From the NCBI GenBank assembly GCA_002270565.1, contig NQMI01000123.1, positions 62,001 to 126,000 on the forward strand: a DNA stretch of 64,000 nucleotides, read 5' to 3'. Numbering within the stretch: the stretch's first letter is position 1; each line of letters begins with the position of its first letter. The position numbers and the translations under genes were made by a program. This DNA is from Stenocarpella maydis (taxonomy: Eukaryota; Ascomycota; Sordariomycetes; Diaporthales; Diaporthaceae). Shown piece by piece: positions 11,465 to 23,190 of the stretch. The notes beneath the pieces were generated by a model that was not told where the DNA came from, did not search any database, and saw nothing but the letters and a program-made list of their open reading frames with translations.

Positions 11465-12368
11465 CTGCGAATGCCTTGATAGACTCCCGTACATTTCGTT
11501 ATTAGGTGGCACTATCGCGGGACTCATTCCAGTGAGACCCCTTTGTGCATTGTTGATAATTTAATGCATGTAGAAAGCGAGCCACAAATCTGGTCATCCG
11601 TTGAGATCCTGCGCCGTCTGTCATTTGGGCGACAAGAAAGCTGCCGGGATGCAACGGGCGGGTAGTTACTCCACTTGAAACAAGTTCTCATCTGACTTCT
11701 ACTTGGTTATCTCGGGTCGAAAAATGTTAGTATTCCTTAATTACATACTATCATAAAAGTTAACGTCACATCTAGAGCCCGAGAGGTGGTGGTCACCAAC
11801 ATAACTTTTCAAACAGCTCACCCGGCTCTTAACTTCCGCCCAGTGAATGAGGTAATTAAGTGTTCATATGATTTATTATAAACTTTTATTACCCTTTGTT
11901 TTTTGAACGCACTTGATTGCCCACCGTAGCAGCTTCTCTCCCCTGTAGTCCTTTTATGTTAGAAGTTAGAAGCTGGATAGGTCTGAAAAAGGCGGGTGGA
12001 TTATGGCTGCCTGGAGGCCTAGTAATACAGCAAGCAGTTAGTGATGGAAAGTTTTCGCCCCCAAATTTTCAGGCGGTCAATGTATGCGGGATCGGTGCGG
12101 TCTCGGCAACGCTTTGCCGAAATTGGAAAACAATTTCCTCCCGTGGCGTAGATGGAATCCTTCGACCGTAAGCGGCTGGCTCGAGCTGCTCCTCACCGAC
12201 ATAAACTGACGGCACGTCCCACCTTTACATACCAAGAGAGGCGTACGATATGAGCAAAGGAGTGTCGGCCATTATGAAAGCAAACTCTGAAGGCATCGAC
12301 CTTACAATACCGGACCGCGCTCCCTGGACTCCGAAGACTTAGATTACGAACATCGAAGGGCAGTCACG
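11465..12368. other. intergenic between cyclase and first regulator
   Basis: 904 bp, no gene recognised. It contains an AT-rich part (11700-11900) and, closer to the next ATG, the inverted site at 12103-12120. Confidence 0.5.
12103..12120. promoter_or_regulatory. perfect 7-bp inverted repeat, CGG-N10-CCG
   Basis: TCGGCAACGCTTTGCCGA: arms TCGGCAA and TTGCCGA with a 4-base loop, 249 bp before the ATG of the first regulator. CGG-N10-CCG is a Put3-type Zn2Cys6 spacing. Auto- or cross-regulation is inference. Confidence 0.4.
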
Positions 12369-14030
12369 ATGAGGCAGACGGAAGAGCTACCTTTCGTCTT
12401 TACTACGGGAGTGACGAAGCCAGATCCGAAGACACAGAAGTTCATCAGAAGCCATGTAATGAAGGGCAAGAACAAAGGGAAATCTCTCCGAACCAAACGA
12501 AAGGCTGATAATGGAGCCTCGAGTCATGCAGGGATTTTGGCCAAGGACCTTGCATCCCCTATAAGGGGACCGACCATGAGGGACTACCGACCGTTGGACT
12601 TTATCCCCAAGCGGGTGTGCTCGGAAGTCGCACTCATTCCTTTTGCAGATGAAGTCGAATTATCCTTGGCAGCTCCTGTCGTTATGAGTACTGGACCTCC
12701 CACCCCTCATATATCCGACGGCATATAGCTGGGGTATTTGTATCAGACAAGCTAATGTTAATGATCCCAGTCTTATCTATACCGAAGTCTGCTCTGTTCC
12801 CATTGGAGAGCTGCCTAGACCCGGCAGAGACCCCTGCCTCCTCGTGGATTGAGATCTTATGCAGTGATCCGGTCTACCTCAATGCCACGATCTTTTCCGT
12901 ACAGGTCTACTTCGATTTGCTGGCCGGCCGGGACCTTGAGGCTGTGTCACCACTCACACCTGCGTATAACTCATTTTCAAAGACGCTCCGGCTCCTGAGA
13001 GAGAGGCTAGAGAATGACAGCGAGCAATCAAAGCTATCTGATAACACGGTGATGGTGGTGCTCATACTGGCCTGCTACGCTCATCGGCTGGGCCAATATG
13101 GCGTAGCCAGGAATCACTTGCTCGGGCTCAGAAAAATTGTCGAGCTGAGAGGAGGAATCGGGACACTAAAGACGAGCACGAAAATCTTGATAGAGCTATT
13201 CCGGCAAGTACTTTCGGGTATTCCCATGATATTTCCTCTCATTTTTAATGGCCCATGCAGAATCATACGACCGCTAATAGTCCACGTGTTGAAGGTGTGA
13301 CCTAGCAATGGCGCTTCATTCGGGAGCCAACCCTGTCTTTTTCAGTAGCCGATGTATCGAGGAAGTCACGCCTTATCCGACACCTCTCTCATTATCTATT
13401 CCGCCGGAGTTCCTAGTTGGGAAGGCCCCGCTTTCGAATAGTCGACGGCTTGGCATAACCGATAGAGAGCTTGGGAGAGCTTGGGACACCATGCAAGCCT
13501 TCTGTTCCCTCGTCAACTATGCCGCGGAGTCGCAGCGAAAGATACAGCCACACCTGTTTCTGGATACCATGGCTTCAGTGCTGTATCGCCTACTAGGCAT
13601 GAGGTTCCAAATTAACAGCCTAGACGAAGCCGTCCGCCTCGGCCTATCGGCCTTTTGTTCGCATGTCTTCTTACAATGGTCGAACGTGCGGCTGCCGCAC
13701 CCCCATTTTCCGGAAGCATACAAGGAGTGCTTGGCTGGGCACCTGTGTTCCGGCACCACCTCATCAAAACTGATTGCATGGTTGCTAATGATCGGCGCCA
13801 TGGCGGTATTCCCAGAGGAAGACACCTTGCTGGGGACATGGCTGGAGTGGGCGGCAGGCATTCCTGACTATGGGCTGAATGACTCCTGGGCCGAGGTCCG
13901 AGCGAGAATGAAGAGACTATTGTGGGTCGACTTTGTCCACGACCGCCTCGGCAGGGCCATGCACAGGTCTGTTCGCCAGCCCGGGCAGGAGACGACTGCC
14001 CAAACGTATACTAGTTTGCGGGGAGAATAA
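12369..14030 (+). CDS. Fungal_trans_2 (PF11951) type regulator
   Basis: Three exons. The N-terminus has the family's opening 'LPFVFTTGVTKPDPKTQKFI' and 'RSHVMKGKNKGK', with no zinc cluster. The rest matches the helical PF11951 region: 'ALFPLESC', 'WIEILCSDPVYLNATIFSVQ', 'RKIVELRGGIGTLK' and 'CDLAMALHSG', ending near 14030 after 'LWVDFVHDRL'. Intron 1 is about 12687-12769 (gtactg...cccag). Intron 2 needs a non-canonical GC donor (GCAAGT, at about 13202) and an AG acceptor before TGTGACCTAGC at about 13298 to join 'IELFR' to 'CDLAMALHSG'. Proteins of this type often sit in secondary-metabolite clusters; because DNA-binding residues are missing it may act with another factor. It lies head-to-tail behind the cyclase. 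Confidence 0.75.
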
Positions 14031-15159
14031 TTTCTACGGTGAGACCCTGGTCTATGGCGTCAAACCCGTGTGCATGTCAAAGTTTCGAATGGGACAAGGG
14101 TCCTGCGTTCGCGATCTCGTTAAAATTCCCCTTCTTTGAGACGTGCGACCCATAAAGACACTACCTAGTTGATAGGATTACTCAACTAGACACTTGAGTC
14201 GCATCGGGAACTGGACTGTGGCACGATAGACGAGACTGAGGATGCAAACCCCGCTGTCACCTGAGTAGCGAGAGAACTTAGAAGTACTCCACTGTCGGCA
14301 GCGCATCCCCTGCCCAAACCAGCAAAAGCTTTTACTATGTACATTCAAGCTCACATTACACAACACCAAAATAATATGTGTCTGAATAATACTGCATGGA
14401 GATTATTAGGATTAAACAATGACTGCGGAATTGTCAGATGATGAGATAGAGCTCTGCGATCATAACTGGTTGATAAATATAGGTCTTGATTTTGACACTA
14501 AGTCGACGGTGGGTTAGTTGTTTGTCTCTCTGATACCCCAGTTGGGCTGTCAGGGTTTATAGTGTATCGAAACCGCAGAAGGTGTGATTTCGTGATTTAA
14601 AGGTTTCACACTATCGGCAAAGCTCGAGGGCTGGACTTTCACATCAATGCACAGCAGTTCTACGCAGAACCATCATGTTATAAACATACTAGGGGCCAGC
14701 GATGAAAGGCGGTGATGAAGAGCTTACCTAGGTAATTAGCTCCATTTTCAACACAGTCCCCTGAGTCCCTACTTTTGAGCTAAATACTTCCGGAGATACA
14801 TCTGAAATAATCAATGCTGCTTCAACAATCCTTAACGGATTGATCTAGTGTACCTAAGATAACTGTGGGGAATTGAAATGTAGTAATAATGCTACGCAGG
14901 CCGCATATCTTGCAAGCTCGATCCACGTCCCGCTCCGCTGTATTAATTTCAAGGTGTGGGCGCTAAATCATAAAAACTTAAGGTTTAGTCCTCTGTTACA
15001 GGGGAATGTGCTTATACTAGTAGCCATGCCGCCAATGTCCCGCAGCAAGCTGGTCTCAAATCCACTCCCCGGAGGCATATATAGAAGACCGAGAAGAATT
15101 CACCTCATGCAGAGTCATAATGACAATCTCGAATCAGCCCGCGGCAAATATTACTGAAC
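14031..15159. other. intergenic between the two regulators
   Basis: No gene recognised. It holds a TTACCTAGGTAA palindrome (14724-14735) and a short motif at 14914-14940 ending GTCCCGCTCCGCTG that is repeated nearly exactly at 41824-41851. Confidence 0.45.
14724..14735. repeat. TTACCTAGGTAA palindrome
   Basis: 12-bp perfect palindrome; one of at least seven intergenic copies of the TACCTAGGTA core in this window. Confidence 0.6.
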
Positions 15160-16849
15160 ATGTTTGCGACCCTTCGAGCTGAAGACCGGGATGGGGAAGT
15201 TGTCTGTATTTCGAGCACTACTCAGTTGCCACAACCTGGCCAGAGCCAGAACCACTTCGCATGCGATAGATGCAGAGCCAAGAAAGTAAGTAACTCTGAA
15301 CTCCGGATCGAAATGAACTATGCAATTGACACCTCGTATAGTTAAAATGTACTGGGCATAGATTTGGCTGTCAACGTTGCCGTGACCGCAATCTCTCTTG
15401 CACCTATTCAACTACGTCTCAGTCAAGGCAGAGGAAGACGGAGAGAGCTTCGAAAGCAAATAAGGCCGCTTCTAGCCATGGGTCCACGTCTTCAGCGACT
15501 GAGGAGTTCTTGATTGTCCAGCAGTCACCTGCGGACCTTTCAAGGACGTCATCATCCCGTCAATCCCCAAGGCCAAACGAAAACGGGGCACGAGAGCGCA
15601 AACACGAACAATTATTCATGCCAACACCAGCGGCGATGGACACAGAGTATCACGAATCGTGTTCGTCCGCTCAGGCTCTCAGGGACTCAAGCCCACCGCT
15701 GGATGCCCGCCAGGAGGAACAAGATCTAGCGCGGAGCCATCAGTACCCCGACTTGGACTTGCCGGATTACATCGAGTTCAACCTGCCGGGTTTCGATATC
15801 GAGGATCTCCTGCAGGATGATAAATCGCCTCCTGGATTGGGAGAGGACCCATACGCTCTAGATAGTCATTTTGCATCCAGCACGTCCCCGGATTACGATG
15901 TAGGCTCGCATGAAGGTCCCTACGGTCTGGCAAGAAACAATACACTTTCGAGTGAGTAAACGGCGCCCTACATGTTCTCGAGAAGCAGTGATTGATCCAA
16001 TTTTGGGCGAGAGTGGCGCGATCTACGATCAAAAGAAAGCGCAGTCCTGACGCGGAAACAGGCGTAATGGAATGGAACTCACATCAGAGCTCCGCGAGGA
16101 GACCCGATCCAGTCGGGGAGTCCGAGTCACGAAGAGCACAAGTTTCCAAGACGCCGTGTCGGGAGAGGATGTCTACGGCGGCGTTCTCACCTCGTGTGGT
16201 GACGACAAGCGGGCATACGGAATTCCCAATGCCGCCAGCTGGCCGACAAGCGCAAGCCAGTCGGGCGACTCAGCCAGGGTCACAATCCAAAAACATACCA
16301 CCTTGTCGGTGTGTTGGTATTACTCTCTCCCTTCTCGAAAGGATACAATGCCACAGGAAATGCCACAGCGTCTACGTGGCCGAAAAGGCTCTACACTCAC
16401 TCAAAGGATCCATATCACAATGTCAGTCACTGGCAAGCTGTCGTTCCTGCCCCAGCCCGTCACGGGTCATGGCCTTCTCGGTACTGCTGGTAGAGAAGAT
16501 GACAGGGATGTTCGAGGACATGGCCTCCATGTGGGAGGAGACCACAATGGCCACATGCAACGGACCCGAGGGCAGCCCTGCCCGGTCGGAGGCCGGCGGA
16601 CGCGCGCACGAGTGGGCCCCTATGCAGCTTGGCCAATATCGGATAGATACAGCACAGGAGTGGTATGAGGTCTTCGGCTTCTTGGTCCTCTTGCAGGTGC
16701 GACGTCTAAGCGGCTTCCTGGACAGGCTAAGGCGCAATGCAGGTAGGGAGGGTTTTGAATCACACCGGAGCGCCTTGGGATCCGTGGCACTCAGGGTACA
16801 GGACCTGCAGGAGGCGCTAGGTGGCATGGCATCAGGCCTTGATAGATAA
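15160..16849 (+). CDS. AflR-like Zn2Cys6 regulator
   Basis: Three exons from ATG 15160. The zinc cluster is completed across the first intron (gtaagt at ~15287): C-x2-C-x6-C-x6-C-x2-C-x6-C, reading 'CDRCRAKK' + 'LKCTGHRFGCQRCRDRNLSC', followed by a basic Ser/Lys/Arg-rich linker. A central acidic region follows ('DLDLPDYIEFNLPGFDIEDL'). After a second intron (donor gtgagt ~15955, acceptor probably near 16014) the C-terminal part has the AflR-type pattern of paired cysteines ('CRCVGITLSLLERI', 'CRSCPS') and 'VLLVEKMTGMFEDM', ending 'GMASGLDR'. Proteins of this class are nuclear pathway-specific activators of clusters such as aflatoxin's, so this is the best candidate for the cluster activator. 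The exact second acceptor is uncertain. Confidence 0.8.
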
Positions 16850-18474
16850 GTCCGGAGTCGCCAGGTCGGAGTGTCTCCTTGGCGTGAAGCAGAATTCGAG
16901 TGGTGGCGGGTAAACCTCCAGGCGCAACATACACGGCCCATTCCTACAGCACTATATACGCGGCGCAACAGGGATCTCAAACGTTAAATATTTGACCAAC
17001 CACTATTGACATTTCTTACCGAATTTGTTAATAGGTGGGACTTCGGGTGGGGAAGTCCATACTTAACGTTTGTGATCCCTGGGATGCATACCAACAAGGT
17101 GGCAAGACCATGCCAGATAATGCAAACGTTGCGGCGCTATACAACTACATGTGTACTTACCGAAACCGAGCTGCACTTGACCACCCGAGTTTGCCAGCAA
17201 GGTAGTCCTGGCGAACCTTGCCGGAGCGGTAAGCGCTGCCATCCCCAATCAGGCCCAGCAAGGCGTTACAATCCAGGGGAGGGGTGCGTATATGTAACGC
17301 TGCGCGAACCGACGGCCATAAACATCTTAAAACTTAATTGCGCTTAGACAGCGCGCGGCCCTTGCATCTGACCAGTCGGGTCGAAAGCACATGATGCTCT
17401 ATAATTCTTCCACACAACCGACCCCTGGACCCTGGGCGGGAAAAAATACCTTTGAATGAGACGGGTCAGGCCCAGGTACGGGGGTCATTCTTCACCCTTT
17501 AGCCTTCAACCTCGACTCATGCCTTGAGGAATTAATAAACCTTGCGGCTTTCGTTTCAACTTGTCCAAGGAAAGGAGCTGGCACAGTCTGCTGCGCACGA
17601 CGTACGAAAACCATACCATGTACTGCCTTATGTGTGACTACGCACTTCTTCCCTGGCATTGTTCTCGGAAGATGTCCTGTTCCCCGGCAACTCCATCTAG
17701 AGCTTTACCACTGCCCAAATCCCAGCCTATCAATTGTCGTGAGGATAGACCACTAGACTACTAGAGCAAAATATAACGCCACACCCGCATAATAGTATCT
17801 ATGTTATGATATGCACCCCACTTCACAAGGAATATCAACAAATAAGCTGACACTATGCGGTTATAACTTTTATGTACTCCATAAAAGAGTCAAGTAGTAT
17901 AAAATAACCCTCTATTGCATGATCAAACTAACACAGCAGGCTTAGACCGGAGTTGGGCTATTCACCTACTAAGGGGATACGATAAAAGGGAAATCGATGG
18001 GTTACTTCTAACAGAGGTTTCGGCCTCTCGGGCTTATAACAATCGCAAGAATAAGACCATTCTATAATTAGAGGAAACTGTGACGCTCCATCTGCATAAT
18101 ACGCGTGTTACCTATGTCGTGATCAATTAACACCTTCCGTCCGCAGATGAAGGTTGGAAGCTGGTTTTATTTTTATCCAATCGTAATACCCTTGTCATTT
18201 TTTTTTTCAATAAAAAAGAGCTGCAGTGGCCCCTTCATACGGTCATAAACGCTCAAACACCCAGCGTTAGATGATGAACACGATAAGTACCGTTAACGAT
18301 AAGTTTCAAAACACAATAACTACCTAGGTAACAACAAGAACATTAAAGACAGTGGCGTGAAACGTATATCAAACACTTATCCTGAGTGCGCAGGCAGTAC
18401 TACTATAGGCGAAGCATCCAAAGCACGTTGAAAAATTGCCGATATGCGTCCCAGGAAGATGTCTTATTCAGCCT
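16850..18474. other. 1.6-kb intergenic region
   Basis: No gene recognised. From about 17760 it is AT-rich, with a TACCTAGGTA palindrome at 18321-18330. It separates the regulators from the second half of the cluster. Confidence 0.5.
18321..18330. repeat. TACCTAGGTA palindrome
   Basis: Intergenic copy of the recurrent 10-bp palindrome. Confidence 0.6.
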
Positions 18475-20348
18475 TCATGATCGCCGTTTAAACTCCACCG
18501 CCGCCCCTGGATGTGGCAAATATTGTGTCTCGACTCTCAGGCTTTCAGGCCGGCCCTGGCCTGCGGGGAATCGTATATCATAGTTCCGCAGGATGTGGGC
18601 CATGATGGCCTTGATCTCCTGCGCGGCGAAGAAACGGCCCGGGCATGCGTGCCGTCCGTATCCGAAGCTCAGGGAGGCTGGGTTGGACGCGACGTACTGC
18701 GCCCTTCCGTCCATCTCCGGTCGCTCTTCACGAATCCGGGAAAACCGGAACGGGTTGAACACCCTTGGGCTGGGGTACAATGACTCGTCCATCGTGATGG
18801 CCTGTGTCGGAATACCGATTGTCGTGTGCGCGGGGATAGTAAAGCCAGAGGACAATGTGAGCGGCTTATGGATCACCCGTTCAAAAGTGACTGCACAAGA
18901 CAAGAGCCCAAGTCAGCCGTCTCCTTCCGACACAGACTTTGGTTAGGCCGGACTTACTCAGCAGGAGTGGGTTGAATCTCTGGCTCTCCTTCATGAAGCT
19001 GTCCATTTTGGCCATTTCCATGAACCCGGTCTTATCGATGAGGCCGCCAGGCCCAGTGACACTGTTCACCTCTTCTCGCAGCGGCTGGATGAACTCTGGG
19101 TGCTCACATAGGTCATAGAGCAGCTGTGCAGGCGCTGCCGCGCTAGTATGTATCGCGGCAAAGCTGACCTTCAAGAGAATGCCAGCCAGGAACTTCAGAT
19201 CTTTTTCCTCGTCTTTGGCCTGCTCATCCATCCAGTAAAGCAGGTCCAATGCCTTTTCCCCTGTCCGCCGGCGGCTCTCCAAGATGGGGATGGCAGCGGC
19301 CTCTGCCGCCGCGTAATGGGCTGCGATCTTCCGGATCTCGGGGATGAAGCGCGCGACCAATGGTTTGATAAACTCAGGGTACTGCTTTATTTTCTGGGCA
19401 CCGATGAAGCCGTCAATCGCAAAGTCAATTGACGACTTCACCCATTCCTTGTTGTGGGACAGGGTCGTCCCGCCGAACATGCAGCTAGACACCCGCGCCA
19501 CAATCTGTGTTAGAACTTCAACCACTGGAACAGGTGTCCATTCTGAATATAAGACAATTATTTAGCATTCGTTTTCGGTAATTTTCACAGCTGAACCTAC
19601 CCTCGCAAGCGGGAAATAGGTCCGCGAATGAGTCGACGATCTCCTGCTGGACCCCTGGCATAACGTCGGCTGTTCGAGGTCAGCATTTTGAGCTCAATTT
19701 CGGATTGTATGGAGCAATTTCCCCATCAGTTTGGGCACGTACCTAGATTGTGGTTGAGTTGCGCTTTGACAACCCGAGGATGCAAGGTTGATCGGCTACC
19801 CATTGTTGTATATTTGCCCTCGAACATCTGTAGGGGTTTCATCAGCACACAAGCCTTGATGACTCCCAATACAGATGTGACGCCAACTTACCTCGATAAA
19901 AGTAGCTACAAAATCTACCTCATCAACTGGCGATGTCTTTAACTCTTCAAGGTACTTGACCGGTATCATCAGCCTCTCTCCGAGTGGGCTGGGGACGTAG
20001 AAAAAGCCGCCCTCCGACTATGCACGTGGTTAGTTGGGTCATTACGCTGCATATCGGGCCGGAATCCCAGCTGCGCACCTTCCTGTAGCCCTCCTCAAGC
20101 ATTTCCTTTGCATTTTCGCGGAATTTCTCGCGGTTCACTCGTATAGCATGCTTTTCATTGCCGCCCACCACCGTAACCCCAGGGGCCAGTTTCTGAGTAC
20201 CGCCCCTTATGAAGCCGGAGAAGAGTAGTGTCAACGCAAGACTGATAACCACATAGAAAGTAGCATGACTAGGGTGCTCCGCGATACGGATGAGAACCCC
20301 ATCTGGGGTGAAGGAAGTGCTATTGTCAGCCACAAGCCACGACCACAT
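18475..20348 (-). CDS. cytochrome P450 B (CYP68-like)
   Basis: ATG at 20348, stop at 18475, about seven exons. The N-terminal anchor is 'FYVVISLALTLLFSGF'; then 'GGFFYVPSPLGERLMIPVKY', 'MFEGKYTTMGS', 'HPRVVKAQLNHNL', and 'MFGGTTLSHNKEW'. The I-helix region 'AAIHTSAAAPAQLLYDL' with His-Thr-Ser is the pattern of the fungal CYP68/ent-kaurene-oxidase-like group. ExxR is 'KESQR', and the haem loop 'FGYGRHACPGRFFA' carries the Cys ligand. The last intron (gtaagt...gtgcag, 18888-18956 approx.) joins 'NPLLL' to 'TFERVIHKPL'. CYP68 members oxidise terpenoid and other hydrophobic intermediates at the ER. It is divergent from the PLP enzyme gene (445 bp), suggesting joint control. It is unrelated at family level to P450s A and C. 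Confidence 0.85.
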
Positions 20349-20793
20349 CTTTGCAGATCGATTGCACACGGGCCCACTCAAGAGGGAACACGATAACTTT
20401 GCAAAGAGAAAACACAACCAAAGAATACTTGCCCGGCTGTTCACTTCAGGTACAATACTTTTGCACGAATTGTAGTTGGCACCAACAAATTCTGCAGTTG
20501 GACACTCCTCACATACGGCCTGCCCAAAGCATTCGCCTCCGATTGGTTGAGACGACGCTCGCATCCGCATTAGGAAGTTCGCCGACTCGCGGGCTTGCCC
20601 CGAATTGGGTGAATCGCAGCTCATCCAAACACTTATGTGGGAGTATTTCAGAGCTGCGGCTGCCTAGTTATAAGCAGCTAAGTTGAACATACTCTCAAAG
20701 TTCACTGTTGAATCTTCCAGCTTGGGGATCCTTGCATAACTCAAACAAAAGAAACCCAAATTCACACGTACAACTCGTGCAACTAGTCTCAAG
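20349..20793. promoter_or_regulatory. divergent promoter, P450 B / PLP enzyme
   Basis: 445 bp between outward-facing genes. A CGG-N7-CCG inverted motif occurs near 20587-20600 (GCGGGCTTGCCCCG); the spacing differs from the N6 sites elsewhere, so its meaning is doubtful. Confidence 0.35.
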
Positions 20794-22681
20794 ATGGGCT
20801 CAGCAACTGAACCATTGGTACTGAGCAAGCTTCCCGAGAACCACGACCCCCTGGAGCCTTATAAGGTACCAAAATTTGACCATGGCCTGAGCTATGACAC
20901 TATTCAAGTCCACGGGGGCCATAGACCCGACAAGGAGACACACGCCAGAGCAGTCCCAATCTACAACAGCGTGGTATGTAACAAGCAGATTTTAAGTAGT
21001 CATTCAGGAAGACTTAGCTAACGCTCTCTGGCCTCCAGTCATTCGTCTTCACAGACAGTGCCCACGCCAAACGTATCTGCTCCACAGAGGAAGCCGGGTT
21101 CTTCTACAGCAGAATCTCCAATGTGAGTAGATGAATCTTGGAGCCGTCCTCATCCGCCCTTTGAGGAAATCCCAAACTGACAGCTCATCGAATAGCCAAC
21201 GGTTGCAGTGTTTGAGAAGCGAGCGGCTGCCCTAGAGGGAGGCACTGCAGCGGTGGGCACGTGCTCGGGACAGGCCGCCATCTTCAACACCATAATCTGC
21301 CTCGCAGGCGCTGGTGACAACATCGTAGCGTCGATAAACCTGTACGGCGGCACCTACAGTCTCTTCAAGACCCTGCTCCCGCGCCTGGGCATCGAGGTGA
21401 GGTGGGCCAAGAAGGAGACGAGGGAGGAGTTTGCCCAGTTTATCGACGACAAGACCAAGTTGTTCTTTGTAGAGAGCATTGGCAACCCGCGCTGCAGCAT
21501 CCCAGACCTTCAGGGCCTGGCCGACGTCGCTCATGAAAACCACATTCCGCTGTGTGTAAGTGCAGGCCCAAGCCATATCTTCTGATGCTGTGTGGTCTCT
21601 GGTTCTAATCTAAACTGACGCCAGGTTGACAACACGTTCGGTGCCTGTGGCACGTGGTGCAGGCCCATCGACTTTGGGGCTGATATCATCCTTCACTCAG
21701 CTACCAAGTGGATGGGCGGTCACGGCACCACAGTCGGCGGTGTCATTATTGACTGCGGCACCTTTGACTGGGGCGCCGCGGCTGACCGGTTCCCCAAGAT
21801 GATGGCCAAGGATGGGCCAATGAGCTTTTCGTACTGGAAGGCCTTTGGTAATATCTCGTTCGCCATGGCGATGAGGATCGACATCCTGATGGAGGTGGGG
21901 TCCATACTGAGCCCGATGTCAGCACAGCAGCTGCTGATCGGGATGGAAACCCTGAGCCTGCGGTGTGAGCGACATGCCAGCAACACGATTGCCGTAGCAC
22001 GCTTCCTGGAGTCGCACCCACGGGTTGCATGGGTCAACTACCCAGGTATGTGAGGCCGATACTACACCGACATCTAGGACTGCACAGAGGCAAAAGCTGA
22101 TTATGCCGTAATACAGGTCTTGAGAGGAACCAGTACCACGAGAATGCAAAGAAATATCTGAGGAACGGTTTCGGGGGCGTCCTATCTTTTGGGCCCAAAG
22201 GCGGGGACGCTGCAAGCAAGATGCTGTTGAACTACGTCAAGGTCATTTCTCACCAAACAAAGTAAGCAACAAGGACTCCCTGAAGACGTATTCCACGTAC
22301 GATATCTAACAACCGTCCGCAGCGTCGGTGACTCCAAGACACTAGCCACACATCCTTGGAACTCAACACACGTCATCATGTCCGAGAAGGACAGGCGTGA
22401 GGCGGGCATTACCCCAGTAAGCAAAGATCCAGAGCCTCAAAAAAAAAATCCGCCAGCTGATATAAGGTTATCTAAAGGCTTTCATCCGGTTCTCAGTTGG
22501 CACTGAGGACGTGGGTGATATCATTGCGGACCTCGATCAAGCGTTGAGCGCGCTCCCAGACGAGATCGTAAATGCATATGACGAGAAGTTAGAGGCCAAG
22601 TTGATCAATGGCGACAATCGGCTTGCCGACTGTGTGCCAGTCACTGACGAAAAGGTGGACTATGTGGAGATAAAGGCGTGA
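20794..22681 (+). CDS. O-acetylhomoserine sulfhydrylase-like PLP enzyme
   Basis: About seven exons from ATG 20794 to TGA 22679-22681, some 440 residues, the normal length for Cys/Met-metabolism PLP enzymes. In order: 'TIQVHGGHRPDKETHARAVP', 'FFYSRISNPT' with the cofactor-phosphate Tyr/Arg, 'SGQAAIFNTI', 'NLYGGTYSLFKTLLPRLGI', 'NPRCSIPDL', 'VDNTFG' and the PLP Schiff-base lysine in 'HSATKWMGGHGTTVGG'; C-terminal 'FIRFSVGTEDVGDI'. The fold and active site are intact. Relatives make homocysteine from O-acetylhomoserine (Met17/CysD), but fungal clusters recruit the same fold for C-C or C-N bond formation (LolC, Fub7, FlvA). Its sequence departs from the housekeeping pattern at several places (for example 'EAGFFYSRISNPT'). 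It sits between P450 B and an Fe/2OG oxygenase, so a biosynthetic rather than primary role is inferred. Confidence 0.85.
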
Positions 22682-23190
22682 TGTTGCCAAAAGCTAACAT
22701 TCCGGTTGGCCAGCAGACTACAGTGGGAAATTAGCCAGCAGAGCTTAACTTTACTCCAATGGTGAGATCGGTGTTAGTAGTAAAGCGTAATTTTTGGTTT
22801 ATCTGAGGCGCTGTGGCTCTGGCAATCAGGATTGTCACCAATGACTGAGCGAAATAATTTCGTGACTTGAACACGTACCTGAACATCTCCTAAACAAATT
22901 ATCAGTCTGAAGAGTTATGACCAACACAGCGAAACCACTAGACTTATTTATGTGGATGTTTAAATACAAGTAGGAGAACCACGAGTGCGTTGAAAGGGAC
23001 ATTCGGACAGCTTTTGCGATGATGTCGGACATGCATCAAGACAATGGCGAATTGGTACATACACTTGTCAGAGACTCACAATTCCATAGGTTGCATAAAA
23101 GCATATTTTAAATGAAAATTGGTCACTTGTGTGAAATCCAATACCATACATACTACCAGTTGCAAACGCTGAAGTTCACATGAACCACTC
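22682..23190. other. convergent 3' region
   Basis: 509 bp between the ends of two converging genes. It should contain both 3' untranslated regions; no further gene is visible. Confidence 0.5.
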
